Assembly: GCA_964420325.1 (NCBI GenBank)
Contig: CAYQSU010000019.1
Coordinates: 1-47,118 of the forward strand
Origin: CAYQSU01 sp964420325
GTDB taxonomy: Bacteria > Pseudomonadota > Alphaproteobacteria > Rhodospirillales > Defluviicoccaceae
Direction of reading: 5' to 3'
Length of the DNA: 47,118 nt
Shown: positions 30,765-38,793 of the stretch, piece after piece
Layout of the letters: each line of letters opens with the position of its first letter
Numbering within the stretch: the stretch's first letter is position 1
The notes under the pieces: model-generated
Told to the model about the DNA's origin: nothing
Database searches by the model: none
What the model saw: only the letters and a program-made list of their open reading frames with translations
Program-made: the position numbers and the translations under genes

Positions 30765-32306
30765 GTGATCGTCGAGGACCAGGGCGAGGTCATCGAGTTC
30801 CTGTCGCGACCGGAAGCCTATGGCCGGCCTGATGGGCGCGTCGATCGTGTCGAAACGCACATCTCGATCGTCTTCCTTTGCGGCGACCGCGCCTACAAGC
30901 TGAAGCGGGCCGTCCGGTTCCCCTATCTGGACTTCTCCACGCGCGACCGTCGCCGCCGGTTCTGCCATGCCGAGATCCGCATCAACCGGCGCACCGCGCC
31001 CGAGATCTACCTGGGCGTCGCGGCGGTAACCCGGGATGCGGCGGGAGCCCTCCACCTCGGCGGCCGCGGTGAGGCCGTCGACTGGCTGGTGGAGATGCAG
31101 CGCTTCGACGAGGAGACGCTGTTCGATCGTCTCGCCCAGAAGGGGATGCTGGACCGCTTCGCCATGGAGGACCTGGCCGATACGGTGGCGCGGTTCCATG
31201 CCGAGGCGGAGCGCCGCCCCGACGGCGGCGGGCGGGCGCTGGTCGCCAGGGTCATCGACTCCAACACCGAATGCTTTGCCGAGAGCGGCGGGGGCATCCT
31301 CGATGCCGCCAGAACCCGGGCCCTGACCGAGGCGTCCCGGCAGGCTTTGGCGGCGCGCGAGGATCTCCTCGAGGAGCGACGGCGAAACGGGTTCGTCCGC
31401 CATTGCCACGGCGATCTTCACCTGCGGAACATCGTTCTTCACGGGGGTCAGGCGACCCTGTTCGACGCCATCGAGTTCAGCACCGAGCTCGCCGTCGTCG
31501 ATGTCCTTTACGATCTGGCGTTTCTGGTCATGGACCTCGACCACCGCCGCCTGCGCTCCCTCGCCAGCACCCTTCTCAACCGTTACCTCGACAACACCGG
31601 AGACGCGGCGGGCCTCGCCGCGCTGCCGCTGTTCCTGTCTTTGCGGGCGGCGATCCGGAGCCACGTGCAAGCCGCCGCCGCCAAGACCCTTTCGGACGCC
31701 GGCGAGGCCGCGAGGCTCGCCGACGACGCCACCCGCTATCTGGATCTCGCCCTCGACTATCTGGCGCCGCCGGCGCCGCGCCTCATCGCCATCGGCGGGC
31801 TCTCCGGAACCGGCAAGTCGCGGCTGGCGCGGGAGTTGTCCCCGCACCTCGGTCCACCGCCGGGCGCGCGCGTCGTGCGCACGGACAGCACCCGCAAGCG
31901 CCTTGCCGGCGTGCCGCTGGAGGCGCGCCTCGGTGACGCCGGCTATTCCCGGGAGATGACCGAGCGGACCTACGCGGCGGTGCTCGACGAGTGCCGGCGC
32001 GCCATCGCCGCCGGTCAAGCGGTGATCGCCGATGCCGTGTTCGCCGATCCGGACGAACGCCAGGCCATCGAGCGGGTCGCCGCCGACCTCGGCGTGCCCT
32101 TCCGCGGCCTGTGGCTGGAGGCCGAGCCGGGGGTCATGGAGGAACGGGTGACGCGTCGCCGCCGCAACGTGTCCGACGCTTCGGCCGCGGTCGTGCGCTT
32201 GCAGCTCCTCTACGATGTGGGCGACATTCGGTGGCGCCGCCTTGATACGGGGCAGTCGAAGGGAGCGGTGATCGCCGAGGCGCTGGACGTGCTTCGGCAG
32301 GAATAG
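30765..32306 (+). CDS. Fusion of aminoglycoside phosphotransferase-like kinase and P-loop ATPase/kinase
   Basis: A 513-residue two-domain protein. Residues about 30-300 form a protein-kinase-like fold of the APH type: ETHISIVFLCGDRAYKLKRA supplies the ATP-binding lysine, and CHGDLHLRNIVL followed by LFDAIEFS gives the catalytic HGDLHxxN and metal-binding D. Residues about 340-510 are a zeta-toxin/AAA-like small-molecule kinase with Walker A GLSGTGKSRLAREL and later VIADAVFADPDERQAIERVA. The family is widespread and annotated as bifunctional aminoglycoside phosphotransferase/ATP-binding protein; its true substrate is unknown, and antibiotic resistance should not be assumed. GTG 30765 follows GGGAGG by 9 bases. 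The gene precedes a universal stress protein gene by 77 bases on the same strand. Confidence 0.88.
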   Translation: MIVEDQGEVIEFLSRPEAYGRPDGRVDRVETHISIVFLCGDRAYKLKRAVRFPYLDFSTRDRRRRFCHAEIRINRRTAPEIYLGVAAVTRDAAGALHLGGRGEAVDWLVEMQRFDEETLFDRLAQKGMLDRFAMEDLADTVARFHAEAERRPDGGGRALVARVIDSNTECFAESGGGILDAARTRALTEASRQALAAREDLLEERRRNGFVRHCHGDLHLRNIVLHGGQATLFDAIEFSTELAVVDVLYDLAFLVMDLDHRRLRSLASTLLNRYLDNTGDAAGLAALPLFLSLRAAIRSHVQAAAAKTLSDAGEAARLADDATRYLDLALDYLAPPAPRLIAIGGLSGTGKSRLARELSPHLGPPPGARVVRTDSTRKRLAGVPLEARLGDAGYSREMTERTYAAVLDECRRAIAAGQAVIADAVFADPDERQAIERVAADLGVPFRGLWLEAEPGVMEERVTRRRRNVSDASAAVVRLQLLYDVGDIRWRRLDTGQSKGAVIAEALDVLRQE

Positions 32307-32383
32307 CCGCAACCCGTTCCGGGTCTTTCAATTTGCGTGGCGCCCGTCCATGATGGGCTCCGGCAACCCTTGAGATCTCGCCC

Positions 32384-33247
32384 ATGAGCATTCGCAAGAT
32401 CCTTGTTCCGGTCGACGGGACGCTGGCCTCCCGGCCCGTGCTCGAGACGGCCTTTGCCGTCGCCCGCCACCTCGCCTGTCATGTCGAATGCCTGCACGTC
32501 CGACCCGATCCGCGGGAGGCCGTGCCGCTGCTCGGCGAAGGCATATCGGGGGCGATGATCGAGGACCTGATCGCGCTGGCCGAAAGGGAATCGGCGAACC
32601 GCGCCGCCGTCGCGCGGGCGATGTTCGATGAGGTGCAGAGCGTTCGCGGCATTCCGGTCACCGGCGAGCCGTCGATGGCGGGACCCTCGACCGGCTGGGT
32701 GGAGATGGTCGGCCGCGAGGACGATGCCGTGGTCATGCGGGGTCGCCTCGCCGATCTCGTGGTCGTCGGGCGGCCGAAGCCGGAGGCCGAGACGTCCTCG
32801 GGCCAGATCCTCAGGGCGGCGCTCTTCGAGAGCGGGCGGCCGGTGATGCTGTGTCCCGACGTGCAGCCGGCGGCGACCGCGACGCGGGTGGCGATCGCAT
32901 GGAACGCCAGCGCCGAGGCCGCGCGCACGGTGTTCTTCGCGCTGCCGCTGTTGTGCAAGGCCGAATCGGTGACGGTGTACACCGTCGGCACCGACGAGAC
33001 GCCCGCGGAGGCGGCGGGCGAACTCGTCACCTATCTCGCCTGGCATGGCGTTGCCGCCCGCCTCGGCAGCGTCGCGTCGGGGAGCGGGCCCGTCGGCGGG
33101 CGGGTGCTCGAAGCCTGTGCCGAGGCCGGCATCGACCTCCTGGTGATGGGCGCCTACACCCACAGCCGGCTCCGCGAGCTGATCCTCGGCGGCGTCACCC
33201 ACCACGTGCTCTCGCGGGCGACGGTGCCTTTGTTCATGGCCCATTGA
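32384..33247 (+). CDS. Tandem universal stress protein (UspA family)
   Basis: A 287-residue cytoplasmic protein with two Usp repeats. The first starts RKILVPVDGTLASRPVLETA and reaches about residue 160, with DLVVVGRPKPEA and LFESGRPVMLCP; the second starts ATRVAIAWNASAEAARTVFF and ends LLVMGAYTHSRLRELILGGV, THHVLSRATVPLFMAH. The G-x2-G-x9-G(S/T) ATP motif is seen best in the second repeat as GAYTHSRLRELILGG. Single-protein tandem Usps often serve in low-oxygen or starvation survival. A modest GAGA precedes ATG 32384. It is followed after 20 bases by the SDR gene, so they may be co-transcribed. Confidence 0.92.
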   Translation: MSIRKILVPVDGTLASRPVLETAFAVARHLACHVECLHVRPDPREAVPLLGEGISGAMIEDLIALAERESANRAAVARAMFDEVQSVRGIPVTGEPSMAGPSTGWVEMVGREDDAVVMRGRLADLVVVGRPKPEAETSSGQILRAALFESGRPVMLCPDVQPAATATRVAIAWNASAEAARTVFFALPLLCKAESVTVYTVGTDETPAEAAGELVTYLAWHGVAARLGSVASGSGPVGGRVLEACAEAGIDLLVMGAYTHSRLRELILGGVTHHVLSRATVPLFMAH

Positions 33248-33267
33248 CCGGCGGCGGTCCTCGATCG

Positions 33268-34020
33268 ATGGCGGAGGATCGGCCGCAAACCCGCAAGATC
33301 GTGATCATCACCGGCGCCAGCCGCGGCATCGGCCACATGACCGCGCGCGTGTTCCTGGAACGGGGATGGCGCATCCTGACGTGCTCGCGGGAGGACACGC
33401 CGCCCGAGTGCCGGCGCGATCCCAACTGGACCCTGCATATCCCGACCGACCTCACCGATGCCGCGGCCGTCGCCCGCTTCATCGAGCAGGCGAACGGAGC
33501 CCTCGACGGCGGCCCGCTGAATGCGCTCGTCAACAACGCCGGCATGTCGCCGAAGACGCCCTACAAGGAGCGGCTCGGCTGCCTCAACGGCGACCTCGAT
33601 GCCTGGCGGGAGGTGTTCGAGCTCAACTTCTTCGCCTGTCTCAAGCTGACGCGGGGCTTCGCGGCGGCGCTGCACCGGGGCCGGGGCGCCATCGTCAACG
33701 TCACCTCGATCGCCGGCCACGCGGTGCACCCGTTCGCCGGCTCGGCCTATTCGATCTCCAAGGCGGCGCTGTCGGCGCTGACCCGGGAGCTAGCCCACGA
33801 GTTCGCCGCCCTCGACGTCCGCGTCAATGCGGTCGCACCGGGAGAGATCGAGACGGACATGATCCAGCCGGAGTACGAGGCGCTGATCCCGCGGATCCCC
33901 CTGGAGCGCATGGGCGTGCCGCTCGACGTGGCCAACGCCATCTACTACCTGTGCTCGGACGAGGCCGGATACATCACCGGCACCGAGCTGTGGGTGACGG
34001 GCGGCCAGCACCTCTACTGA
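33268..34020 (+). CDS. Short-chain dehydrogenase/reductase (SDR)
   Basis: A 250-residue NAD(P)-dependent oxidoreductase of the classical SDR family. The dinucleotide motif is TGASRGIG (15-22), NNAG is at 89-92, and the catalytic triad is S147, Y161 and K165 (NVTSIAGHAVHPFAGSAYSI, SKAAL). The C-terminal region has VRVNAVAPGEIETDM and ends ITGTELWVTGGQHLY. The substrate is unknown. ATG 33268 has a weak ribosome site. The last 23 bases of the gene and its stop lie inside a 33-bp sequence repeated at 35110-35142 near the end of asnB, which points to an insertion event just downstream. Confidence 0.93.
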   Translation: MAEDRPQTRKIVIITGASRGIGHMTARVFLERGWRILTCSREDTPPECRRDPNWTLHIPTDLTDAAAVARFIEQANGALDGGPLNALVNNAGMSPKTPYKERLGCLNGDLDAWREVFELNFFACLKLTRGFAAALHRGRGAIVNVTSIAGHAVHPFAGSAYSISKAALSALTRELAHEFAALDVRVNAVAPGEIETDMIQPEYEALIPRIPLERMGVPLDVANAIYYLCSDEAGYITGTELWVTGGQHLY

Positions 34021-34028
34021 TCAAGACC
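33996..34028. repeat. 33-bp direct repeat, left copy (at the SDR stop)
   Basis: GACGGGCGGCC, A, GCACCTCT, A, CTGATCAAGACC. It matches 35110-35142 at 31 of 33 positions and covers the SDR stop codon. The two copies are 1114 bases apart and enclose one gene, the esterase. Confidence 0.75.
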
Positions 34029-34088
34029 TCTCCCCTTCGTTCGGTCCGCCGAGGACGTACGTGGCTGCTTGGATACCGTAGGCTCGGT

Positions 34089-34117
34089 GCCGGCGGCGAC
34101 GCGTCGAAGCCGCCGGC
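34089..34117. terminator. Bidirectional hairpin between the convergent SDR and esterase genes
   Basis: GCCGGCGGC (34089-34097) pairs perfectly with GCCGCCGGC (34109-34117); the loop itself contains the small palindrome CGACGCGTCG. It sits between two convergent stops (34020 and 34123). There is no T-run on either side, so termination is inferred from position and stability. Confidence 0.5.
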
Positions 34118-34122
34118 CGGGG

Positions 34123-34983
34123 TTACGGCGGGCCGATGAAGGCTAGCGTCTCCCGGAACACGGCATCGCGGCCGCGGAAGAGCGATGCGAAGGACAGCAC
34201 GACACCGACGTGGCCGGTTTCCGGGATCTCGACGACACGGGCGTGGCCACCGGCCTGTAGGATCGCCGCCGCAAGTTCGCGGGAGTTCTCGGGCAGCACG
34301 GTGCGGTCATCGGCGCCGTGTATCAGCAGCATCGCCGGCGCACTGCCGGTGGCGAAGGTGATCGGCCTGGCCTCGTCGGGGTGCGAGAGGCCGGCGAAGA
34401 TCGGCCGCGTGCTGGCGTACGCGAGGGGATCGAAGGCATAAGGACCGGCGAGACCGACGACGCCGCGGACGCTTTCGCGGGGGACACCGGCGGCGGCCAA
34501 ATAGCGCTGGTCGAGGGCGATCAGCGCGGCGATGTGGGCCCCCGCCGAGTGGCCGACGAGCACGAAGCGGTCGCGGTCGAAGCCGAATTCGCCAGCGTGC
34601 TCGCGCAGCCAGCTCAACGCCACTGCGCCGTCCTCGACGAAGGTCGGGAAGCGGACCTCGGGATGCAGCCGGTAGTCGGGGATCGCCACCCGGTATCCGC
34701 GCATGGCGAAGGCCTCGCCGACAAAGCGGTAGAGCCGGCGGTCGCCGGTGGTCCAGGACCCGCCGTAGAAGAAAACGATCACAGGCGCGCCCGAAGGCGC
34801 CCCATGCGGAACATAGAGATCGAGCCGCTGCCGATCCGCTGAGCCATACGCGAGCCCCGCGTGCACGTCGTAGCCGCCCGAGGGCACCAGTGCGTTGAGC
34901 AGAACGAGTGGCGAGCACGCAGCCGTCGCAAACGACGCGGCGGCAGCGACTGTTGGCGCTATCAGGCGGGACCAATAAGCCAT
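34123..34983 (-). CDS. Lipoprotein alpha/beta-hydrolase (esterase/HSL-like)
   Basis: A 286-residue serine hydrolase exported as a lipoprotein: signal peptide LIAPTVAAAASFATAAC with lipidation at Cys23. The oxyanion motif is FFYGGSW (71-77), the nucleophile elbow GHSAGAH has Ser146, the acid is in HGADDRT (Asp225/226) and the base is His258 in PETGHVG. The fold and motifs match the BD-FAE/HSL-like esterases. Substrate is unknown; an envelope or scavenging role is likely. ATG 34983 follows AGAGG closely. The gene is the only one between two 33-bp direct repeats, so it may have arrived as a small insert between the SDR gene and asnB (inference). Confidence 0.9.
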   Translation of the reverse strand: MAYWSRLIAPTVAAAASFATAACSPLVLLNALVPSGGYDVHAGLAYGSADRQRLDLYVPHGAPSGAPVIVFFYGGSWTTGDRRLYRFVGEAFAMRGYRVAIPDYRLHPEVRFPTFVEDGAVALSWLREHAGEFGFDRDRFVLVGHSAGAHIAALIALDQRYLAAAGVPRESVRGVVGLAGPYAFDPLAYASTRPIFAGLSHPDEARPITFATGSAPAMLLIHGADDRTVLPENSRELAAAILQAGGHARVVEIPETGHVGVVLSFASLFRGRDAVFRETLAFIGPP

Positions 34984-35109
34984 CGAGCCTCTTGCTTCGC
35001 TTCCATCAGCGATCGCAATACTTACGCGGTCGAACGGTGCAAGGATCAGGCAGAGCGGCACCCCGGGGGGCTTTGGCGGTTGGTGTCCCGAGACGTGGTG
35101 CAGGAGTGC

Positions 35110-35142
35110 GACGGGCGGCCGGCACCTCTCCTGATCAAGACC
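35110..35142. repeat. 33-bp direct repeat, right copy (at the asnB stop)
   Basis: GACGGGCGGCC, G, GCACCTCT, C, CTGATCAAGACC. The shared TGATCA supplies the asnB stop (TGA on the minus strand) here and the end of the SDR stop region in the left copy. No terminal inverted repeats or recombinase accompany it. Confidence 0.75.
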
Positions 35143-36970
35143 CGGGCTGATAGGCGACCGGGCCGGCCGGCCGCCGTTCCGCCTGGCGCAGCCAGAGCTC
35201 CGTCTCGACCAGCAGCCGCAGCGTGGTGGCGGCGGTCGCGCCTGCCGCTGGCCACGCTTCGACGAGCCTTGCCAGCGCACCCGGCTCGGCCCACCGCCCG
35301 AGCCGAGCGTCGCTGTCGGCGAGCAGGGGCAGGTAGCGGCCTGCGCCTCGCGCGTCGGCGAACCACGCCTGGTAGGGAAGGTTGAGGCCGATCTTGCGGC
35401 GATGGACGAGGGCCTGCGGCAGGTAGCGATCGGCCAGCCGCTTGAGGACGGGCTTGGTCTCGCCGCCGGGGACGCGGGCGCGACGGTCGAGGCGGTTGAC
35501 CACCTCGAGCAGGGGCCAGTGCACGAAGGGCACGCGCGCCTCGACCGAGGCTGCCATGCTCATCTTGTCCTGACGGATCAGAAGCGATTCCAGATACGCC
35601 GTCTGGTCTACGGCGAACAGCCGGTCGCGGAAGTCGCGGAAGCGGCGGCTCGCCGCTTCGCGGGCGCCGGGTGGCGGAAACAGCGCCGGAAACATGCGAT
35701 GGAGCCTCCAGAAGTCCTGGTAGACGCCGGCATAGGAGGCCGCATCGACGCCGGCGAGGCGCCGGATCCCGGCGAACGGCCAACGGTCCGGCAACAGTCG
35801 CGTCGGCAGCACCTTCGCCAGCCGCTCCTGCCACGCCAGCCTCTTCCAGAGCGCGTATCGCATGTATCCCCCGAACATCTCGTCACCGCCCTCGCCGGTC
35901 AGCACCACCTTGTGCCGCTCGCCGATCCGGCGGCAGAGGAGCATCAACAGGACGCAGCCGCCGTGGGGCGTCGGCCCCTCCATGCGATCCACCGCCTGCG
36001 GCAGCGCTTCGGCGTAATCGCGACCGGTGACGGCGACCGAGACGTGATCCAGGCCGTACTGTCTGACGACGTCCTGCTGAAAGGGAGTCTCGTCGAGGGC
36101 CTGGTCATCGAGCGTCAGCGAATACGCGGAGAGGCGTCTGCCCGCGGAGCGGGCGGCGAGGGCGGCCACCAGGCTGGAATCGATCCCGCCCGAGAGCTCG
36201 AGAGCGAAACCGACGTCGCTCATCAGATGGGCGCGCACGGATCCCTCCACGGCCCGATGCGCCTCCTCCTCGGTTGCGCTGCCGTCGCCTGTCAGCGTTG
36301 CCAACGGCTCGGCAAACCGGCGCTCCCGACAGGACCCATCGGCGAGCGACACCGAGACCAGGGTGCCGCCCGGGATGCGCTCGATGGCCGCGTAGTTGGA
36401 GAGACGGCCCGCGGCCCAGCCGAAGGTGAGCAGCTCGGCAAGTGCGTGCTCGTCGACCTCGGGATGCTTCAATCGGTGCAATGGCCGGATCTCGCTTGCG
36501 AACGCCGCGAGTGCACCGATCCGGAGGCCATACAAAGGCTTGATACCGAGTGGATCGCGTGCCGCGAGGGCAACGCCTCGCCCGCGGTCGATCAGGCAGA
36601 ACGCGAACATGCCTTGCAGCCGGTCGACCACCGCCTCGCCCCACGCCCGGTATCCCTCGAGAACGACCTCGGTATCGCCGTCGGTTCGCAGATCGACACC
36701 CGCCTGCGCCAGCGAACGCCGAAGCTCCCGGTGGTTGTAGATCTCGCCGTTGAAAACCAGGGTGCAGCGGCCGGCGGCGTCGGTCATCGGCTGATCCGAC
36801 CGCGGCTCCGGATCAAGGATGGCGAGCCGGCGGAAGACCAGCGCCCAGCCGGCTTCCACGGCGATGCCGCGGGAATCCGGGCCGCGATGGCGGAGATCCT
36901 GCTCGATCGCCTGCAACAGGGGCGGCTCGAACAGCCGTCCCGGTTCGATCAATGCGGCAAACCCGCACAT
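35135..36970 (-). CDS. asnB: Asparagine synthase (glutamine-hydrolysing) family protein
   Basis: A 611-residue class-II amidotransferase. After removal of Met, Cys2 (MCGFAAL) is the N-terminal nucleophile of the glutaminase domain; RHRGPDSRG, LVFNGEIYNH and DGDTEVVLEGY complete it. The synthetase domain begins near 240 with the PP-loop SGGIDSS (260-266) and continues with LTGEGGDEMFGGY and EARVPFVHWPLLE. It would make asparagine from aspartate, or amidate another carboxylate in exopolysaccharide or peptide synthesis; such paralogues are common and the real acceptor cannot be told. Its C-terminal codons (YQPGS, stop) lie in or next to the right copy of the 33-bp repeat. Confidence 0.9.
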   Translation of the reverse strand: MCGFAALIEPGRLFEPPLLQAIEQDLRHRGPDSRGIAVEAGWALVFRRLAILDPEPRSDQPMTDAAGRCTLVFNGEIYNHRELRRSLAQAGVDLRTDGDTEVVLEGYRAWGEAVVDRLQGMFAFCLIDRGRGVALAARDPLGIKPLYGLRIGALAAFASEIRPLHRLKHPEVDEHALAELLTFGWAAGRLSNYAAIERIPGGTLVSVSLADGSCRERRFAEPLATLTGDGSATEEEAHRAVEGSVRAHLMSDVGFALELSGGIDSSLVAALAARSAGRRLSAYSLTLDDQALDETPFQQDVVRQYGLDHVSVAVTGRDYAEALPQAVDRMEGPTPHGGCVLLMLLCRRIGERHKVVLTGEGGDEMFGGYMRYALWKRLAWQERLAKVLPTRLLPDRWPFAGIRRLAGVDAASYAGVYQDFWRLHRMFPALFPPPGAREAASRRFRDFRDRLFAVDQTAYLESLLIRQDKMSMAASVEARVPFVHWPLLEVVNRLDRRARVPGGETKPVLKRLADRYLPQALVHRRKIGLNLPYQAWFADARGAGRYLPLLADSDARLGRWAEPGALARLVEAWPAAGATAATTLRLLVETELWLRQAERRPAGPVAYQPGS

Positions 36971-37124
36971 GCCGATATCCCCGGTGCGCCGAAGCCAGGG
37001 CCTGTCTCGCGCGGGCGACCACTTCGAGAACGGAACCGGCGGCGACGATCACTCGGAGCCTGACCAGCAAGGCCGGGATTGGACAACCCGATGCGAGCGC
37101 GTCCGATCCTCTCGCCGACGATGA

Positions 37125-38642
37125 TCAGGCTCCTTCGATCCGACATCGCAAGCCCATGCAGCGTGCGAGCACATTCAGTCTTCGCTCGACGGCCTCGCTG
37201 ACCAGGCTCGGGTCGGGAAGGCCGAGGTCGATCCGACCGCGATCGACCCGGAGCGGACATTGCGGCAGCAATCCCGGCGCTCCCCCGGAGAGCGTGTGCG
37301 CCAGTCGCAGCGCGAGCCCGATGCCGCGGGCACGGGCGCGCTCATCCTCGCTCAGGAGTCCGTGGACCGACGCCACCGGAGGGTCGTCCGGGTTGCCGCC
37401 ATACCGTGCCAGCACCGCGATCGCCAGAAGCGCCCGATCGGGATGGGTCAAGCCGGCGAAGGGGATGCGCAGCACGCGTTCGAACGCATGAATCGCCCGA
37501 TAATCCGGATGCTCGCTCCAGCCGATGTCGCTGAGGAGACAAGCGGCGAGGCGGAGGCGACGCTCCTTCTTCGACTCCTTCGCGAACAAGGGCGTCATCC
37601 AGTCGAGGATCTCCTGGCCGTGCATGGCGAAACGGCCGGTCCGCTCGGCGTGCATCTCGCAGGCACTGATCAGGGAGTCCTGATGCCTGAGCTCGGCGGG
37701 CAGAAGCTCCAGCATCTGGCCCTCGCGCATGCCGAAACCGGAAAAGACAACGGCGGCCGGTCGCGCGCACTCGAGAAGCGCAGCAAGTGTCAGCGCCGCG
37801 TAGGGCAGCGTGTCGATCCGCCGCTTGGCGACGCCGGTAAGCCCGTCGAGCGTGCTCGGACTGAGGACGCCGATCAGGTTGGCGAGCCGCAGGGCGTCGA
37901 AGAACCCGATCCTGTAGTTGTCGAGCACGTGCAACGGATGGTGGGTCTGCTCGATGAAGATCCGCGCCAGCGCCCGCCACGATCCGCCAACGGCGTAGAG
38001 CGCGCGGCCGCCGATCTGCGGCAGCCAGGAGACCGTCGCAAGCCCCTCGTCGATCCGTCGGCGGGCCTGGCCGCGATCGCCTCCCGAGTCCTCGGAAAGC
38101 CGGATGTGCCCGAGCGACAGCGTGGCGAAGCTGCCGATCTCGCCGGCATCGAGACTGACGAGATCGAGGCTCCCGCCGCCGAGGTCGGCGAGCACCCCGT
38201 CGGCATCGGGGACGCCGTTCAGCACCCCGACCGCGGCCAGCCGAGCCTCCTCGGCCCCGGACAGCACATGGACGGCGAGGCCCGCGGCACGCTCGGCCGC
38301 GCCGACGAACGCCGGGCCGTCGGAGGCATCACGCACGGCCGCGGTCGCGACGATCTCCAGGTGGCCGACCCCCATGGCATCGGCCAAACGGGCGAAGCGG
38401 CGAAGCGTGCGCAGGGCCTGCTCGACCCCTTGGGCGCTGAGCCGACCTGTTCTTCCCAGATCGTGGGCCAGCGCACACTGCGCCTTCTCGTTGAAGATGG
38501 GGATGGGCAGCCGCGTCGGCGTCTCGTAAACGACAAGACGGACGGTGTTGGAACCGATGTCGATAACGCCGACGCGCCCCGAAGCAGCCGCCGAAGGCTC
38601 GGCTCTCGACAACGGAGCTACCGCGTCCTGGGACGACGACAT
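37125..38642 (-). CDS. ppx: Ppx/GppA exopolyphosphatase
   Basis: A 505-residue phosphatase of the actin-like ASKHA fold that removes terminal phosphates from polyphosphate (and in some members pppGpp). Motifs: VGVIDIGSNTVRLVVYE (phosphate-1 loop), EIVATAAVRDASDG, VLSGAEEARLAAVG, LADLGGGSLDLV (phosphate-2 loop) and LYAVGGSWRALARI. The C-terminal part from about 320 (HGQEILDWMTPLFAKESKKE) has the HD-like helical domain of longer Ppx proteins. It is divergent from pap-ppk1 across 151 bases, so breakdown and synthesis of polyphosphate are encoded back to back. The start is ATG 38642 with a weak ribosome site. Confidence 0.93.
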   Translation of the reverse strand: MSSSQDAVAPLSRAEPSAAASGRVGVIDIGSNTVRLVVYETPTRLPIPIFNEKAQCALAHDLGRTGRLSAQGVEQALRTLRRFARLADAMGVGHLEIVATAAVRDASDGPAFVGAAERAAGLAVHVLSGAEEARLAAVGVLNGVPDADGVLADLGGGSLDLVSLDAGEIGSFATLSLGHIRLSEDSGGDRGQARRRIDEGLATVSWLPQIGGRALYAVGGSWRALARIFIEQTHHPLHVLDNYRIGFFDALRLANLIGVLSPSTLDGLTGVAKRRIDTLPYAALTLAALLECARPAAVVFSGFGMREGQMLELLPAELRHQDSLISACEMHAERTGRFAMHGQEILDWMTPLFAKESKKERRLRLAACLLSDIGWSEHPDYRAIHAFERVLRIPFAGLTHPDRALLAIAVLARYGGNPDDPPVASVHGLLSEDERARARGIGLALRLAHTLSGGAPGLLPQCPLRVDRGRIDLGLPDPSLVSEAVERRLNVLARCMGLRCRIEGA

Positions 38643-38793
38643 TGATCCGGTTTCCCCTGTCGAGGCTCAGCAGCCGTGCCGAAAGGCGCGGCAACCATAC
38701 CACGCCAGCTGCATCGCACAAGGCGATCGCGAGGAGTGAAGACATTCGGGGCATCGCTGGGCTAGTATAGGTCCGCAGCGGAGGGTTCATCGG

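Noticed and set aside
27278..30793. A 1171-codon open frame on the minus strand opposite the second RND permease
   Set aside because: Same shadow composition, no recognisable motif, and the sense strand encodes a full AcrB-type protein.
30765..32306. An aminoglycoside-resistance gene
   Set aside because: The APH fold is common to many small-molecule kinases; the fused P-loop domain and housekeeping context do not support drug resistance.
34029..35109. An insertion sequence between the 33-bp repeats
   Set aside because: No transposase and no terminal inverted repeats are present; the only gene is a lipoprotein esterase, so it is reported as a repeat-flanked insert instead.
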